Of a stretch of DNA of 64,000 nucleotides, positions 43,204-52,146 are shown piece by piece. The stretch is from Cardiobacterium hominis (GTDB taxonomy: Bacteria > Pseudomonadota > Gammaproteobacteria > Cardiobacteriales > Cardiobacteriaceae), in assembly GCF_900637305.1 (NCBI RefSeq), contig NZ_LR134365.1, forward strand, positions 62,001 to 126,000. The letters are read 5' to 3'. The notes beneath the pieces are model-generated. The model was given only the letters and a program-made list of their open reading frames with translations. It was not told the DNA's origin and ran no database searches. Within the stretch, counting starts at the first letter, position 1. The number at the start of each line of letters is the position of its first letter. Made by a program: the position numbers and the translations under genes.

Positions 43204-45063
43204 TTATTCCCCACGCATGAAGTATTTGCCGAGCTCGTCGGTGGTGAGTTGCACCCAGGTGGGGCGGCCGTGGTTGCATTGGCCGCTGGCCGGGGTGGTT
43301 TCGATGTCGCGCAGCAGGTGGTTCATTTCGGGGATGGTGAGGCTGTCGTGCGCGCGCACCGCCTTGTGGCAGGAGAGACGCGAGAGGATTTCGTCTTGCA
43401 GGCGCTCGATGGCGATGCTCGCCGGATATTCGCCCAGCTCGTGCAGGAGGTCGCCGACGATTTCGGCGACGGCGGCGTGTTTCAGCAGCGATGGCACGGC
43501 GTTGATGTGGATGCGGCTTTCGTCCGCGCTGGCTTCGAGGTCAAAGCCGAGGCGGTGCAGCCAGTCGCGGTGTTGGGCGAGGGTGTCGAGGTGCGCCGGG
43601 GTGGCGGCGAGGCTTTGCGGCAAGAGCAGGCGCTGTACTTCGGGGTGCCGCGCGCGCAGTTGCGCTTTCAGGCGTTCGTAGAGGATGCGCTCATGCGCGG
43701 CGTGCATGTCTACGATGACGAGGCCGCGCGCGTTTTGCGCGAGGATGAAGATGTTGTGGATTTGGCCGAGGGCGTAGCCGAGCGGGTGTTCTGTCTGGTC
43801 GTCATTGACGGGCGCGGCAGCGTAGTCTTGCTCCCCTCTCCCTGTGGGGGAGGGGCTGGGGATGGGGTTTGTTGATGTTGAACCGCCGGGATGAACGGGC
43901 GACGGCGCGATATTTTGCGCCCATTGGTAGTAGGCGGCGCTTTCGGCCAGCGCACGGCGCGGGGTTGTCGGGCGCTCCAGGCGGTAGTCGCCGCTGTAGC
44001 GCAGCGGTTGTTGCCGGGCGACGGCGGGCACTTCGCGCTCGGGCGGCGGGGCGGGGTTTTCGGGGCGCGGTGCGGCGGCGGGGGTGTTGCCGCGCAGGGC
44101 GTGGTGCAGGCTGCTGTAGAGGAAATCGTGGGTGAGGCGGCTTTCGCGGAAGCGCACTTCGTGTTTGGCCGGGTGGGCATTGACGTCGATGTGTTCGGGC
44201 GCGATGTCGAGGTAGAGGACGTACACCGGGTGGCGGCCGTGGTAGAGCATGTCCTGGTAGGCCTGGCGGATGGCATGCGCGATGATTTTGTCGCGGATGA
44301 TGCGGCCGTTGATGTAGAAGTATTGGCGCTCCGGCTGGTTGGTGGCGCTGGTTGGCAGTCCCACCCAGCCGTAGAGGTGCATGTCGGCGGCGCGGGCGTC
44401 AATCGGCAGCGCTTGTTCGAGCAGGTCGTCGCCGAGGACGCTGGCGATGCGCGCGGCGAGTCCTTCGCCACCGTAAACGCCGAGCGGTTTGCCGTGGTTG
44501 TTGAGACGGATGGTGATGCCGTCGTGGCTTAAGGCCAGGTTTTGCACGAGTTGCTGGATGTGCTGGCGTTCGGTGCGTTCGCTTTTCAGGAATTTTTTCC
44601 GCGCCGGGGTGTTGTAGAAGAGGTCGCGGATTTCGATGGTGGTGCCGGGCGGGTGTGCGGCGGGGCTGATGGCATCGCCCAGATGCGGGCTGATACGCCA
44701 GGCGCTGCTTTCGCCTTCGGCGCGGCTGGTGAGGGTGGTTTTGGAGACGGAGGCGATGCTCGGCAGCGCTTCGCCGCGAAAGCCGAGGGTGGTGATGTGT
44801 TCGAGGTCGTCGAGGTTGCGGATTTTGCTGGTGGCGTGGGTGGCGAAGGCGAGCGCGAGGTCGTCCGGGTGGATGCCGCAGCCGTTGTCGCGCACGCGGA
44901 TGAGTTTGCCGCCGCCGTCTTCGATGTCGATGTCGATTTGCGTCGCACCGGCGTCAATGGCGTTTTCGATAATTTCTTTGACGACGGAGGCGGGGCGTTC
45001 GATGACTTCGCCCGCGGCGATTTGGTTGATGAGGCTGTTCGGGAGTTGTTGGATGCGGGGCAT
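43204..45063 (-). CDS. mutL: DNA mismatch repair protein MutL
   Basis: The 619-residue protein has an N-terminal GHKL ATPase with ENAIDAGATQIDI, RVRDNGCGI, ATHATSKI and TLGFRGEALPSIAS. The C-terminal dimerisation domain carries DMHAAHERILYE, which fits the endonuclease motif D-(M/Q)-H-A-x2-E-x4-E, plus SCHKAVRAHD and QCNHGRPTW. This suggests a nicking-type MutL as in bacteria without MutH. The linker (about residues 400-414) contains PSPSPTGRGEQ, encoded by an in-frame palindromic repeat at 43831-43867. No good ribosome site precedes the ATG. Confidence 0.96.
   Translation of the reverse strand: MPRIQQLPNSLINQIAAGEVIERPASVVKEIIENAIDAGATQIDIDIEDGGGKLIRVRDNGCGIHPDDLALAFATHATSKIRNLDDLEHITTLGFRGEALPSIASVSKTTLTSRAEGESSAWRISPHLGDAISPAAHPPGTTIEIRDLFYNTPARKKFLKSERTERQHIQQLVQNLALSHDGITIRLNNHGKPLGVYGGEGLAARIASVLGDDLLEQALPIDARAADMHLYGWVGLPTSATNQPERQYFYINGRIIRDKIIAHAIRQAYQDMLYHGRHPVYVLYLDIAPEHIDVNAHPAKHEVRFRESRLTHDFLYSSLHHALRGNTPAAAPRPENPAPPPEREVPAVARQQPLRYSGDYRLERPTTPRRALAESAAYYQWAQNIAPSPVHPGGSTSTNPIPSPSPTGRGEQDYAAAPVNDDQTEHPLGYALGQIHNIFILAQNARGLVIVDMHAAHERILYERLKAQLRARHPEVQRLLLPQSLAATPAHLDTLAQHRDWLHRLGFDLEASADESRIHINAVPSLLKHAAVAEIVGDLLHELGEYPASIAIERLQDEILSRLSCHKAVRAHDSLTIPEMNHLLRDIETTPASGQCNHGRPTWVQLTTDELGKYFMRGE
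43831..43867. repeat. Palindromic repeat module inside mutL
   Basis: CTCCCCTCTCCCTGTGGGGG and the AGGGGCTGGGGATGGGG arm match module A of the intergenic elements (for example 63011-63066). It lies in the variable linker of MutL and keeps the frame open. Confidence 0.65.
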
Positions 45064-45107
45064 GGGAGGGAGTGATATAAAAACGGGTTATTGGTATGGC
45101 CGCGTGT

Positions 45108-45644
45108 TCACCACAATTTCATTCTTTTTTTCTCTATGACGACTTTGCTGTTTTTAATGTTAACGTCGTATATGGATTGAGGATTTACGATATGGCCCAA
45201 ATACAGCAGCGGTTTTTTCTCCCGCAGTTCAAAATCCAGGCTGCCAATCATGGTCAGTGCGTATTTGTCCGCCTCGATATTCTGTCCGTCTTTGCGCAGT
45301 TGTTTCAGATCAAAGCGCCGCAGATACAGTTTACCGTTGCGGTCATCCACATCACTGCTAAAGGTCGCTTGTGCCTGTATGTGCTCGGTGTGTTCGGCAT
45401 TGGTAAATTCGTAGGCGGTTTCGATGATGATTTCGTTATTTTCAATACGAATGTTGGGATGAGAGAGTTTGATGGTTCCGATCGAGAATACGGACTCTTT
45501 CACTTCCAGCGGGAATTGGGCCTTGATAGCGGTTATGACGGTTTCATCTGGAATTTCGATTTCATTTTGATTGTATAGATAGGCGCCAATAGCGGTGGCG
45601 ATAGCAAGGATGCCCAAGATGATAAAGGTCAGGATTTTTTTCAC
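45108..45644 (-). CDS. DUF1439-like (YceB-like) membrane-anchored protein
   Basis: The 178-residue protein begins at GTG 45644, chosen because AAAGGAG lies just upstream. An N-terminal hydrophobic segment (ILTFIILGILAIATAIGAYLY) without a lipobox Cys is probably a membrane anchor. The body has the DUF1439 pattern of a tubular lipid-binding-like fold: VITAIKAQFPLEVKESVFSI, IIIETAYEFTN, LYLRRFDLKQL. Its base composition is clearly more AT-rich than the neighbours, with many AAA, ATT and GAA codons. E. coli YceB is a lipoprotein; this one lacks the Cys. Function unknown. Confidence 0.65.
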   Translation of the reverse strand: MKKILTFIILGILAIATAIGAYLYNQNEIEIPDETVITAIKAQFPLEVKESVFSIGTIKLSHPNIRIENNEIIIETAYEFTNAEHTEHIQAQATFSSDVDDRNGKLYLRRFDLKQLRKDGQNIEADKYALTMIGSLDFELREKKPLLYLGHIVNPQSIYDVNIKNSKVVIEKKRMKLW

Positions 45645-45866
45645 GTCATCTCCTTTGGGTATTTTTTTGCGACATTGCGGTTATTCTCTTCAGAAACCCA
45701 AAATCGTTTCTAGGTGGTCAATAACGGATAGTTGTAGGCGCTTCATGATGACGAATTCTTCTGGGCTTGAAGAAAGTGGCATAGCAGTTGGCGAGGGCTT
45801 TGAATTCTATTTATTAAGGCCCTGTTTTTAGTAATACGCCCGCGCGAGGCGGGCATTTTCTGGATT

Positions 45867-47021
45867 TTATAGCGCGCTTTGTACGGTTTCGAGCAGGGCG
45901 CGCGCTTCTTTGTCGTTTGCCGCCTTGCCGTCCGGGGTTTGCACGACGGCGAGGCTGTGGTCACCCTGGTCAGAGAGGCGGATGAGGTAGCGCGGCGCGT
46001 TGTCCGCCGTTTGTGGTTTTTTGCTGCCCCAGAGGCGCGACCAGAAGCCGGTTTTTTCGGCTTTTTCGGCGCTCTGCGGCTGGTATTGCACTTGGTAGGT
46101 GCCGCTTTTGTAGTCTTGTTTTTCGAGAGCAAAGCTCGCTTTGTCGAGGCCGATACCGAGGACGCGCCATGCCTGGCCGTAGTTGCCCTGGATGGAGAGT
46201 GCCGGTTTGCCGCCCGCCGTGGTCAGTTGGGCGCGCACGCCAGCGGCAGCAGCATTGCTTGCGCTGCCGTGTTGTTGGCTAAGGTCGTTTTGTCGGCGCA
46301 GTTCGGCAGAGACGAAGAGCGCGATGCGCCGCGTCATTTCCAGTTGCAGTTCGGGGTTGTCGTTGTCGGACTGGCTCCAGCGGAAGCCTTGCGGGTCTTT
46401 GCTGTTGGTGTCGCGCACCGCTTTTTCTTCGGCCTGGCTATAGACGATGGTCACGCCGGTTTTGTCGCCTTCGTGCGAGAAGCGAACGCGGTAGCGGTCG
46501 CGGGTGCCGCTGTCGTGGGTGAGTTTGATGATACTGTCGAGTAGGCCGCTGATGCCGGAGCGCGGCAGGTCGGAGAGGTTTTCCAGCCAGTCGGTTTCCA
46601 TCAGGCCAATGGCAGGCTCTTGGGTGCGCAGGCGGATGCCGTTATTTTCCCAGTATTTTTTGACCGCCGCCCAGGTGGTCGAGGTGTCGGCGGCGACGAG
46701 GATGTAAGGCAGCGCGCCGGGTTGTTCGACGACTTGCACGCCGTAGAGTTGCGGCAGCACTTCGATGAAGCCGCGTTTGTCGCGGATGGCGTTGTCCTGG
46801 CTGTAGGCGCGGTAGGTGGCGACGCTCGCCGGGTTCATGTCCGGCACGGTGAGCTGGTCATCGAGTGTGCCACCGCTCAGGTCTGGCGGGATTTCCAGTT
46901 GGCGGCTGACGTTGCTTTGCCGGTAGTCGGGACGGCGGTCGGGGATGGCGTCGCGCAGGCTGTTGTTGCTACAGGCGGCGAGGAGCAGGGCGGTGCCCAA
47001 GGCGAGGAGTTTGCTTTTCAT
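45867..47021 (-). CDS. bamC: Outer membrane assembly lipoprotein BamC
   Basis: The product has 384 residues from the ATG at 47021. The signal peptide has lipobox LLAAC (Cys18 region), followed by the unstructured stretch DRRPDYRQSNVSRQLEIPPDL that binds BamD. Two helix-grip domains follow, the first with ADTSTTWAAVKKYWENNGI and the second with LGIGLDKASFALEKQDYKSG. It is a Bam complex accessory that helps insert outer membrane proteins. dapA lies 16 nt upstream, the same dapA-bamC (nlpB) order as in E. coli. A CGCCCG-cgcga-GGCGGGC hairpin lies just behind it. Confidence 0.92.
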   Translation of the reverse strand: MKSKLLALGTALLLAACSNNSLRDAIPDRRPDYRQSNVSRQLEIPPDLSGGTLDDQLTVPDMNPASVATYRAYSQDNAIRDKRGFIEVLPQLYGVQVVEQPGALPYILVAADTSTTWAAVKKYWENNGIRLRTQEPAIGLMETDWLENLSDLPRSGISGLLDSIIKLTHDSGTRDRYRVRFSHEGDKTGVTIVYSQAEEKAVRDTNSKDPQGFRWSQSDNDNPELQLEMTRRIALFVSAELRRQNDLSQQHGSASNAAAAGVRAQLTTAGGKPALSIQGNYGQAWRVLGIGLDKASFALEKQDYKSGTYQVQYQPQSAEKAEKTGFWSRLWGSKKPQTADNAPRYLIRLSDQGDHSLAVVQTPDGKAANDKEARALLETVQSAL

Positions 47022-47037
47022 GGTTTTAGCGGTGTGT

Positions 47038-47913
47038 TTAGAGGAGTTGGGCGTGGCGCAGCGCGGCTTCAACGCGGGGTTGTACGTCTGCGGCGAGTGG
47101 TATCAGCGGCAGGCGGATACCGGCGCCGATTTTACCGAGGCGGTAGAGCGCCCATTTGACCGGCAGCGGGTTGCATTCGTAGAACATGGCTTCGTGCAGC
47201 GGCGCGAGGCGGTCGTTCAGCGCGTGGCAGCGGCTGGCATCGCCTGCAAGTCCGGCGGCGACCATGTTGTGCATCACGTCCGGCGCGAGGTTGGCGGTCA
47301 CGGAGACGACGCCATCAACGGTGCCGTTGCACAGCGCATCGGCGGAGAGGCCGTCCTCGCCGCAGAGCAGGTCAAAGTCCGGCGGGCAGACGGTGCGCAG
47401 TTCGACCATGCGCGCCATGTTGCTCGCTTCTTTGATGCCGACGATGTTCGGAAGTTGGGCGAGCGCGACCACGGTTTCGGGGAGGAGATCGCAGGAGGTG
47501 CGGCCGGGGACGTTATACAAGAGGTGCGGCATCGGCACGGCGTCGGCGATGGCCTTGAAGTGGGCATAGAGGCCGCGTTGCGGCGGTTTGTTGTAATAGG
47601 GGACGACTTGCAGGGTGGCGGCGCAACCGACGTCGTAGGCGGCAAGCGAGAGGTCAATCGCCTCGCTGGTGGCGTTGCCGCCCGTACCGGCAATCACCGG
47701 CAGGCGCCCGGCGACTTTTTCCACGGTGAAACGGATGACGGCCTTGTGTTCGGCGGGGTTTAAGGTGGCGGATTCGCCGGTGGTGCCGACGGAAACGATG
47801 GCGTCGGTACCGCTCGTGCAATGCCATTCAATCAGGGCGGCGAGGGCGTTCCAGTCAACTGCGCCGTCGTCGTGCATCGGTGTCACCAAAGCGACGATAG
47901 AACCTCTAAACAT
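47038..47913 (-). CDS. dapA: 4-hydroxy-tetrahydrodipicolinate synthase
   Basis: The 291-residue TIM-barrel enzyme starts MFRGSIVALVTPM. It shows the signature GTTGESATLNPAEH, the catalytic Tyr in YNVPGRTSCDL and the Schiff-base Lys in GIKEASNMARM. It condenses pyruvate with aspartate semialdehyde, the first step of the lysine/diaminopimelate branch needed for peptidoglycan. It forms an operon with bamC and is divergent from bcp. CGGAAA lies before the ATG. Confidence 0.97.
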   Translation of the reverse strand: MFRGSIVALVTPMHDDGAVDWNALAALIEWHCTSGTDAIVSVGTTGESATLNPAEHKAVIRFTVEKVAGRLPVIAGTGGNATSEAIDLSLAAYDVGCAATLQVVPYYNKPPQRGLYAHFKAIADAVPMPHLLYNVPGRTSCDLLPETVVALAQLPNIVGIKEASNMARMVELRTVCPPDFDLLCGEDGLSADALCNGTVDGVVSVTANLAPDVMHNMVAAGLAGDASRCHALNDRLAPLHEAMFYECNPLPVKWALYRLGKIGAGIRLPLIPLAADVQPRVEAALRHAQLL

Positions 47914-48003
47914 ACTGTTTCCGGGTAATAAAGAGGGCGCAATGTTATGCGCTTTGCGGTGCTAAAATCAAGCGTACCCCCCGTAACCACAGGCGCTAAT
48001 ACC

Positions 48004-48459
48004 ATGAACTTACCGCAAGATTTGACCCTCGCCAGCACGTCCGCCGCCCCCTTCACCCCCGCCCGTTTGCAGGGGCAGTGGACGGTGCTTTATTTCTACC
48101 CGAAAGACGCCACGCCGGGCTGCACCAGCGAAGGCTGCGCCTTCCGCGACCTGCATCCTGATTTCCGCGCGCTGGAGGCGCAAGTCATCGGCGTTTCGCG
48201 TGACAGCATCGCCTCGCATGAAAAATTCCGCACCAAGCAGCAGTTTCCCTTCGAGCTGGTCAGCGATCCGGAGGAAATCCTCTGCCGCGCTTTTGATGTC
48301 ATCAAGGAAAAGCACAACTACGGCAAGACTTATATGGGCATCGAGCGCAGCACGTTTCTCCTCAACCCGCAGGGCGAAGTCGTGCGCGCCTGGCGCAAAG
48401 TGAAAGTCGCTGGGCATGCGGAAGAAGTGCTGCAAGCGTTGCGCGCGGCGCAGGGTTAA
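48004..48459 (+). CDS. bcp: Thioredoxin-dependent peroxiredoxin Bcp
   Basis: The 151-residue protein has the peroxidatic Cys in YPKDATPGCTSEGCAFRD and the resolving Cys five residues later (CTSEGC), the arrangement of the Bcp/PrxQ group. It reduces hydrogen and alkyl peroxides with electrons from thioredoxin. The C-terminal RSTFLLNPQGEVVRAWRKVKV is typical. The start is the ATG at 48004, divergent from dapA. The stop overlaps the convergent ogt-like gene by 4 nt. Confidence 0.94.
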   Translation: MNLPQDLTLASTSAAPFTPARLQGQWTVLYFYPKDATPGCTSEGCAFRDLHPDFRALEAQVIGVSRDSIASHEKFRTKQQFPFELVSDPEEILCRAFDVIKEKHNYGKTYMGIERSTFLLNPQGEVVRAWRKVKVAGHAEEVLQALRAAQG

Positions 48460-48986
48460 AACGCCAATTCGCGCATGCCTTGCTCCAGCGCGAGCAGCCG
48501 CTCCTTGATATAGAGCGCGTCTGTGCCGCCGTTGTAGCCGGTGAGCCCGCCGTTTTTGCCGATAACGCGGTGGCAGGGAATGATGACCGATGCCGGATTG
48601 CGGCTGATGGCGCCCGCTACCGCGCGGGTGGCTTTCGGGTTGCCGATGGCGTCGGCGATGTCCTGATAGCTGCACGTCTTTCCGCAGGGGATGGCGCGCA
48701 ACGCCTGCCAGACCTGCTCCTGAAACGGCGTGCCGACGAGGCGCACGGGCAGGTCGAAGTCGCGGCGGTGGCCGGTGAAGTAGGCGTTGAGTTGCGCGAC
48801 GGTTTCGGCAAGCAGCGGGGTCGCCTGTTCTTGCAGCGTGGCGTTGAGCAACTGCGGCACGCGGCTGTCGCTGTGATAGCCGTTGCTGGCGATGCGCCAG
48901 TCGCAGAGAACGAGCGCGCCCTGCCAGTCGCCAAGCAGCAATTCGCCCAGCGGCGAGGGGTAGTTTCGGGTGTGGATGACGTCCAT
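48456..48986 (-). CDS. Second methylated-DNA-protein-cysteine methyltransferase
   Basis: The 176-residue protein has the active-site IIPCHRVIGKNGGLTGYNGG. The DNA-binding helix part FQEQVWQALRAIPCGKTCSYQDIA and the N-terminal ribonuclease-H-like half (SPLGELLLGDWQGALVLCDW) are complete. It is a paralogue of ogt at 19152; both have full active sites. The gene overlaps bcp convergently and is divergent from the frameshifted P-loop gene. Confidence 0.9.
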   Translation of the reverse strand: MDVIHTRNYPSPLGELLLGDWQGALVLCDWRIASNGYHSDSRVPQLLNATLQEQATPLLAETVAQLNAYFTGHRRDFDLPVRLVGTPFQEQVWQALRAIPCGKTCSYQDIADAIGNPKATRAVAGAISRNPASVIIPCHRVIGKNGGLTGYNGGTDALYIKERLLALEQGMRELAF

Positions 48987-49055
48987 ATTTTTTCCATTGG
49001 CGGCAGGGCTGCAATGCTAATATAGCGCGCGTTTTTTGTGCAAACGGATGATGTT

Positions 49056-49870
49056 ATGCCCCCGATTTCCCGCATTACTTTGATGGGTACCTCCGGCGTC
49101 GGCAAGACCACGCTGGCAACCCTGCTGCATGGCGCCGGCTGGTTTCATTATTCCGGCGATTACCGCATCGCCACCCGTTATCTGAACGAGCCCATCAGCG
49201 ACTGGCTGACCGTGCTGGCGCGGCGCGAGCCCACGCTGGCGGCGCTTCTGCGCGATGATGCGGTCAGCGTCAAGGGCAAGGTGAGCATCGAGCGGCTGCA
49301 TATCCTTTCCGCTTTCGTCGGCAAACTGGGGCGCGACGGCTACGACGCCCGCACCTTCATCGAACGGCAGCGGCTGTTTAACGAAGCCGAGCGCGCGGCG
49401 ATGTACGACGTCCCCGCCTTCATCGAGCGCGCCGAGCGCCTCTATGGCTACAAGGCCTTTATTAACGACGCCGGCGGCAGCATCTGCGAAATCGACGACG
49501 ACGCCCTGATGCAAACGCTGGCCGCACACACGCTGTTTGTCTATATCGACACCGACGAAGCGCTCTACGCCGAGCTGGAAGCGCGCGCCATGCCTACCCC
49601 AAACCCATCTGCTACCACGCCGGCTTCCTGCAAGAAATGATTGGCGAATACAGCCTGCTGAAAGGCGGCCTCACCCCCGACCGCTTCGAATCCGACGACT
49701 TCATCCGCTTCGTTACCCCGAAAATGATGGCGCACCGCCGCGCACGTTACCTGCAACTCGCCGCGCGCTACGGCGTGACCCTTGGTGCGCGCGAAGTCTG
49801 GCAAGTACGCGACGCCGCCGACTTCAACGCACTGCTCGCTGCCGCTTACGCCGCGCAAAGGAGTGCCTGA
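49056..49870 (+). pseudogene. P-loop ATPase/kinase-like gene with a frameshift
   Basis: The first frame runs from the ATG at 49056 (GGAT upstream). It has the Walker A motif MGTSGVGKTTLATLL near the N-terminus and continues through FINDAGGSICEID and FVYIDTDEALYAELEARA. At the GCGCGCGCC run near 49582-49592 the frame shifts. HAYPKPICYHAGFLQE and the rest, up to TGA 49868-49870, continue in another frame with unchanged quality. One missing base in the GC run explains it. The joined product would be about 270 residues, of unknown function. Its stop overlaps the metA start (TGATG). Could be a sequencing error, a true mutation or a slippage switch. Confidence 0.7.
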
Positions 49871-50922
49871 TGCCGCTCGTTGCCCACCGCGAACTCGAAT
49901 CGCTTGACCGCCTGCGCGCCGAAGGCCAGGAAATCCTTGACGTCCGCCGCGCCAGCCAGCAGGACATCCGCGAACTGCACATCGGCCTGTTGAACCTCAT
50001 GCCCGACGGCGCGCTCAAAGCCACCGAGCGCCAATTCCTGCGCCTCATCGGCAACTCCAACCGCATCGCGCAATTCTACGTCCACATCTTCACCGTCCCC
50101 GGCGTGCCGCGCAGCGCCGACATGCAGGCCTACATCGACAGCCATTACGAAAACTTCGACGACCTCGCGCACGACGGCCTGGATGCCATCATCTTCACCG
50201 GCACCAACCCGCTGCACGCCGACCTCGCGCAAGAAGCCTACTGGCCGCACGTGCAGCGCGTCTTCGACTGGGCGGATAAAAACGTCACCTCCGTCCTCTG
50301 CTCCTGCCTCGCCTCGCACCTTGCGCTACAACACTTCCACGGCATCGCGCGTAAGCGACGCGACGAAAAACTCTTTGGCGTCTTCAGCCACCGCGTGCTG
50401 GACCGCAGCCACCCGATGCTCGCCAACATCAACACCCGTTTCGACATGCCGCACTCGCGCTGGAACGGCATCAGCGCCGCACAACTCGAAGCGCGCGGCC
50501 TGCCGGTCCTGGTCGCGGGCGAAGAAAGCGGCGTGGCGATGGCGAGCTCACCCGACGGCTTCCGCCAAATCTACTTCCAGGGACACCCCGAATACGACCG
50601 CAGCAGCCTGCTCAAAGAATTCCGCCGCGACCTCGCCCTCTACCAAGACGGCAAACTGCCGCAGCCGCCCAAACTGCCGACGCACTACTTCACCCCCGCC
50701 GGACAGCGCCTCATCCGCGACTACATCGAATCCGGCCGCCCCATCAGCGACTTCCCCGAAGCACAACTTGCCGACGAAGTGGACGTTACCTGGCGCGACA
50801 CTGCCAAAGCCCTCTTTGCCAACTGGCTCGGGCTTGTCTATCAGCTCACCCACAAAGAACGCCACCTGCAATACATGGACGGCATCGACCCCGCCGACCC
50901 GCTGGGGCGGCTGCGTCGCTGA
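49870..50922 (+). CDS. metA: Homoserine O-succinyltransferase (MetA-type)
   Basis: The 350-residue protein starts at the ATG after AAGGAG. MetA family motifs are LHIGLLNLMPDGALKATERQ, the GTNPL segment, the nucleophilic Cys in LCSCLASHLA, and the catalytic His/Glu in YFQGHPEYDRSSLLKEF. It activates homoserine with an acyl-CoA, the first step of methionine synthesis. Acyl specificity (succinyl or acetyl) cannot be decided by eye. The upstream P-loop gene overlaps its start, suggesting coupled translation. About 40 residues longer than E. coli MetA. Confidence 0.92.
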   Translation: MPLVAHRELESLDRLRAEGQEILDVRRASQQDIRELHIGLLNLMPDGALKATERQFLRLIGNSNRIAQFYVHIFTVPGVPRSADMQAYIDSHYENFDDLAHDGLDAIIFTGTNPLHADLAQEAYWPHVQRVFDWADKNVTSVLCSCLASHLALQHFHGIARKRRDEKLFGVFSHRVLDRSHPMLANINTRFDMPHSRWNGISAAQLEARGLPVLVAGEESGVAMASSPDGFRQIYFQGHPEYDRSSLLKEFRRDLALYQDGKLPQPPKLPTHYFTPAGQRLIRDYIESGRPISDFPEAQLADEVDVTWRDTAKALFANWLGLVYQLTHKERHLQYMDGIDPADPLGRLRR

Positions 50923-50928
50923 CTGCGC

Positions 50929-51771
50929 ATGAAAACCAGCCGCCGCACCCTGCTTACTGCTGCCGCCTTTGCCGCCTTCACCCCGCGCCTGAGCGAAGCC
51001 CAACCCACCCAAGAAAAACCCATGACCACCCACACCTACCACGACGCCATCCTCCATTACCGCGACAACGGCAAAACTGACGCCCCTGCGCTCCTCCTCC
51101 TGCACGGCGGACTGGGCACAGCGGCGGACGACTTCGCCCCGCTCCTGCCGCACCTGCACCCACACTACCGCGTCATCGAAAACGACACACGCGGCCACGG
51201 CCAATCCACACGCGGCAGCGCCCCCCTCACCTACGCGCAAATCGCCGCCGATGCCAAACACCTCATCGACACCCTCCGCCTCGACGCCTACCACATCCTC
51301 GGCTTCAGCGATGGCGGCACCGCTGCCTACCACCTCGCCCTCAGTGACGAACGCGCACAAAGCGTGCTGACCATCGGCGCCAACTGGCATAGCAGCCAAA
51401 TTGAACCCGCGCGCGACATGTACGAAAGCCTCACCCCCGACTTCCTCCGCGAAAATATGCCCGCCCAAGTCGCCGCTTACGAACAACAAAACCCGCAACC
51501 CGACCTCACCACCCTGACCGCCGACCTGCGCCGCCTGTGGCTGGACAACAGCACGACGGGCTACCCCAACGAACGCGTCGCCGCTATCAAACAACCCATC
51601 CTGGCAGTACGCGGCGAAGACGATTTCCTGCTGAACCTGCCCGACTGGGCGGCGCTGCGCGAACAAAACCCCGCCGCGCACCTGCTGCACATCCCCTTCG
51701 CCGGCCACGAAGCCATCAAAGCCCAGCCGGACATCCTTTGGGCGGCCATCCAAACCTTCCACAAACCCTAA
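50929..51771 (+). CDS. Exported alpha/beta hydrolase
   Basis: The 280-residue protein has a Tat-like signal (SRRTLLTAAAFAAF). An internal ATG at 51022 would give a 249-residue cytoplasmic form; neither start has a clear ribosome site. The hydrolase core shows LLLLHGGLGT (oxyanion region), the nucleophile elbow GFSDGGTAA, the acid in RGEDDFLLN and the His in FAGHEAIK. It resembles small carboxylesterase or prolinase-type hydrolases. It begins 6 nt after metA, probably the same transcript. Substrate unknown. Confidence 0.8.
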   Translation: MKTSRRTLLTAAAFAAFTPRLSEAQPTQEKPMTTHTYHDAILHYRDNGKTDAPALLLLHGGLGTAADDFAPLLPHLHPHYRVIENDTRGHGQSTRGSAPLTYAQIAADAKHLIDTLRLDAYHILGFSDGGTAAYHLALSDERAQSVLTIGANWHSSQIEPARDMYESLTPDFLRENMPAQVAAYEQQNPQPDLTTLTADLRRLWLDNSTTGYPNERVAAIKQPILAVRGEDDFLLNLPDWAALREQNPAAHLLHIPFAGHEAIKAQPDILWAAIQTFHKP

Positions 51772-51799
51772 ACCCACCCACACAAACCCTATGACCCCC

Positions 51800-52027
51800 A
51801 TGAACAAAACCCTGCTCATCCTCGGCCTGGCTGCCGCCCTCACCCTCACCGCCTGCGCCAGAGGCGACACCACCGCCGCCGTCGGCAAACACAACCTCTC
51901 CAAAGGCACCTGCACCGGCATCCACGCCGACGGCCGCGAATACAAAGAAGAAATGACGCAAAGCAACTGCCAGATGGTCGGCGGAAAATTCACCCCGCGC
52001 AACCGGCAGAAAATCATCTGGTTCTAG
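51800..52027 (+). CDS. Small lipoprotein
   Basis: The product has about 75 residues starting at ATG 51800; an earlier ATG at 51791 is in frame. The signal peptide ends with lipobox TLTAC. The short mature part (about 55 residues) has two further cysteines (GTCTGIHADG, QSNCQMVGG) that may form a disulfide. The NCxxVGGKF-type ending resembles small exported Cys-containing domains seen in other envelope proteins. It lies 28 nt behind the hydrolase gene. Function unknown. Confidence 0.62.
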   Translation: MNKTLLILGLAAALTLTACARGDTTAAVGKHNLSKGTCTGIHADGREYKEEMTQSNCQMVGGKFTPRNRQKIIWF

Positions 52028-52089
52028 GCGCGGTTTACCCTTGCCTTGCTGCGAACACCGTTCTGCGGCTACGCGCCAACCAGCCCCGC

Positions 52090-52127
52090 ATTTACATACA
52101 CCTGAGCGCTCAACCTGTATGTAAACG
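52090..52127. repeat. TTTACATACA inverted repeat, copy 1
   Basis: ATTTACATACA and TGTATGTAAAC pair around CCTGAGCGCTCAACC, whose centre TGAGCGCTCA is itself palindromic. Located before the first DUF4189 gene. Confidence 0.75.
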
Positions 52128-52146
52128 CCACTCGAAAAAAAACACC

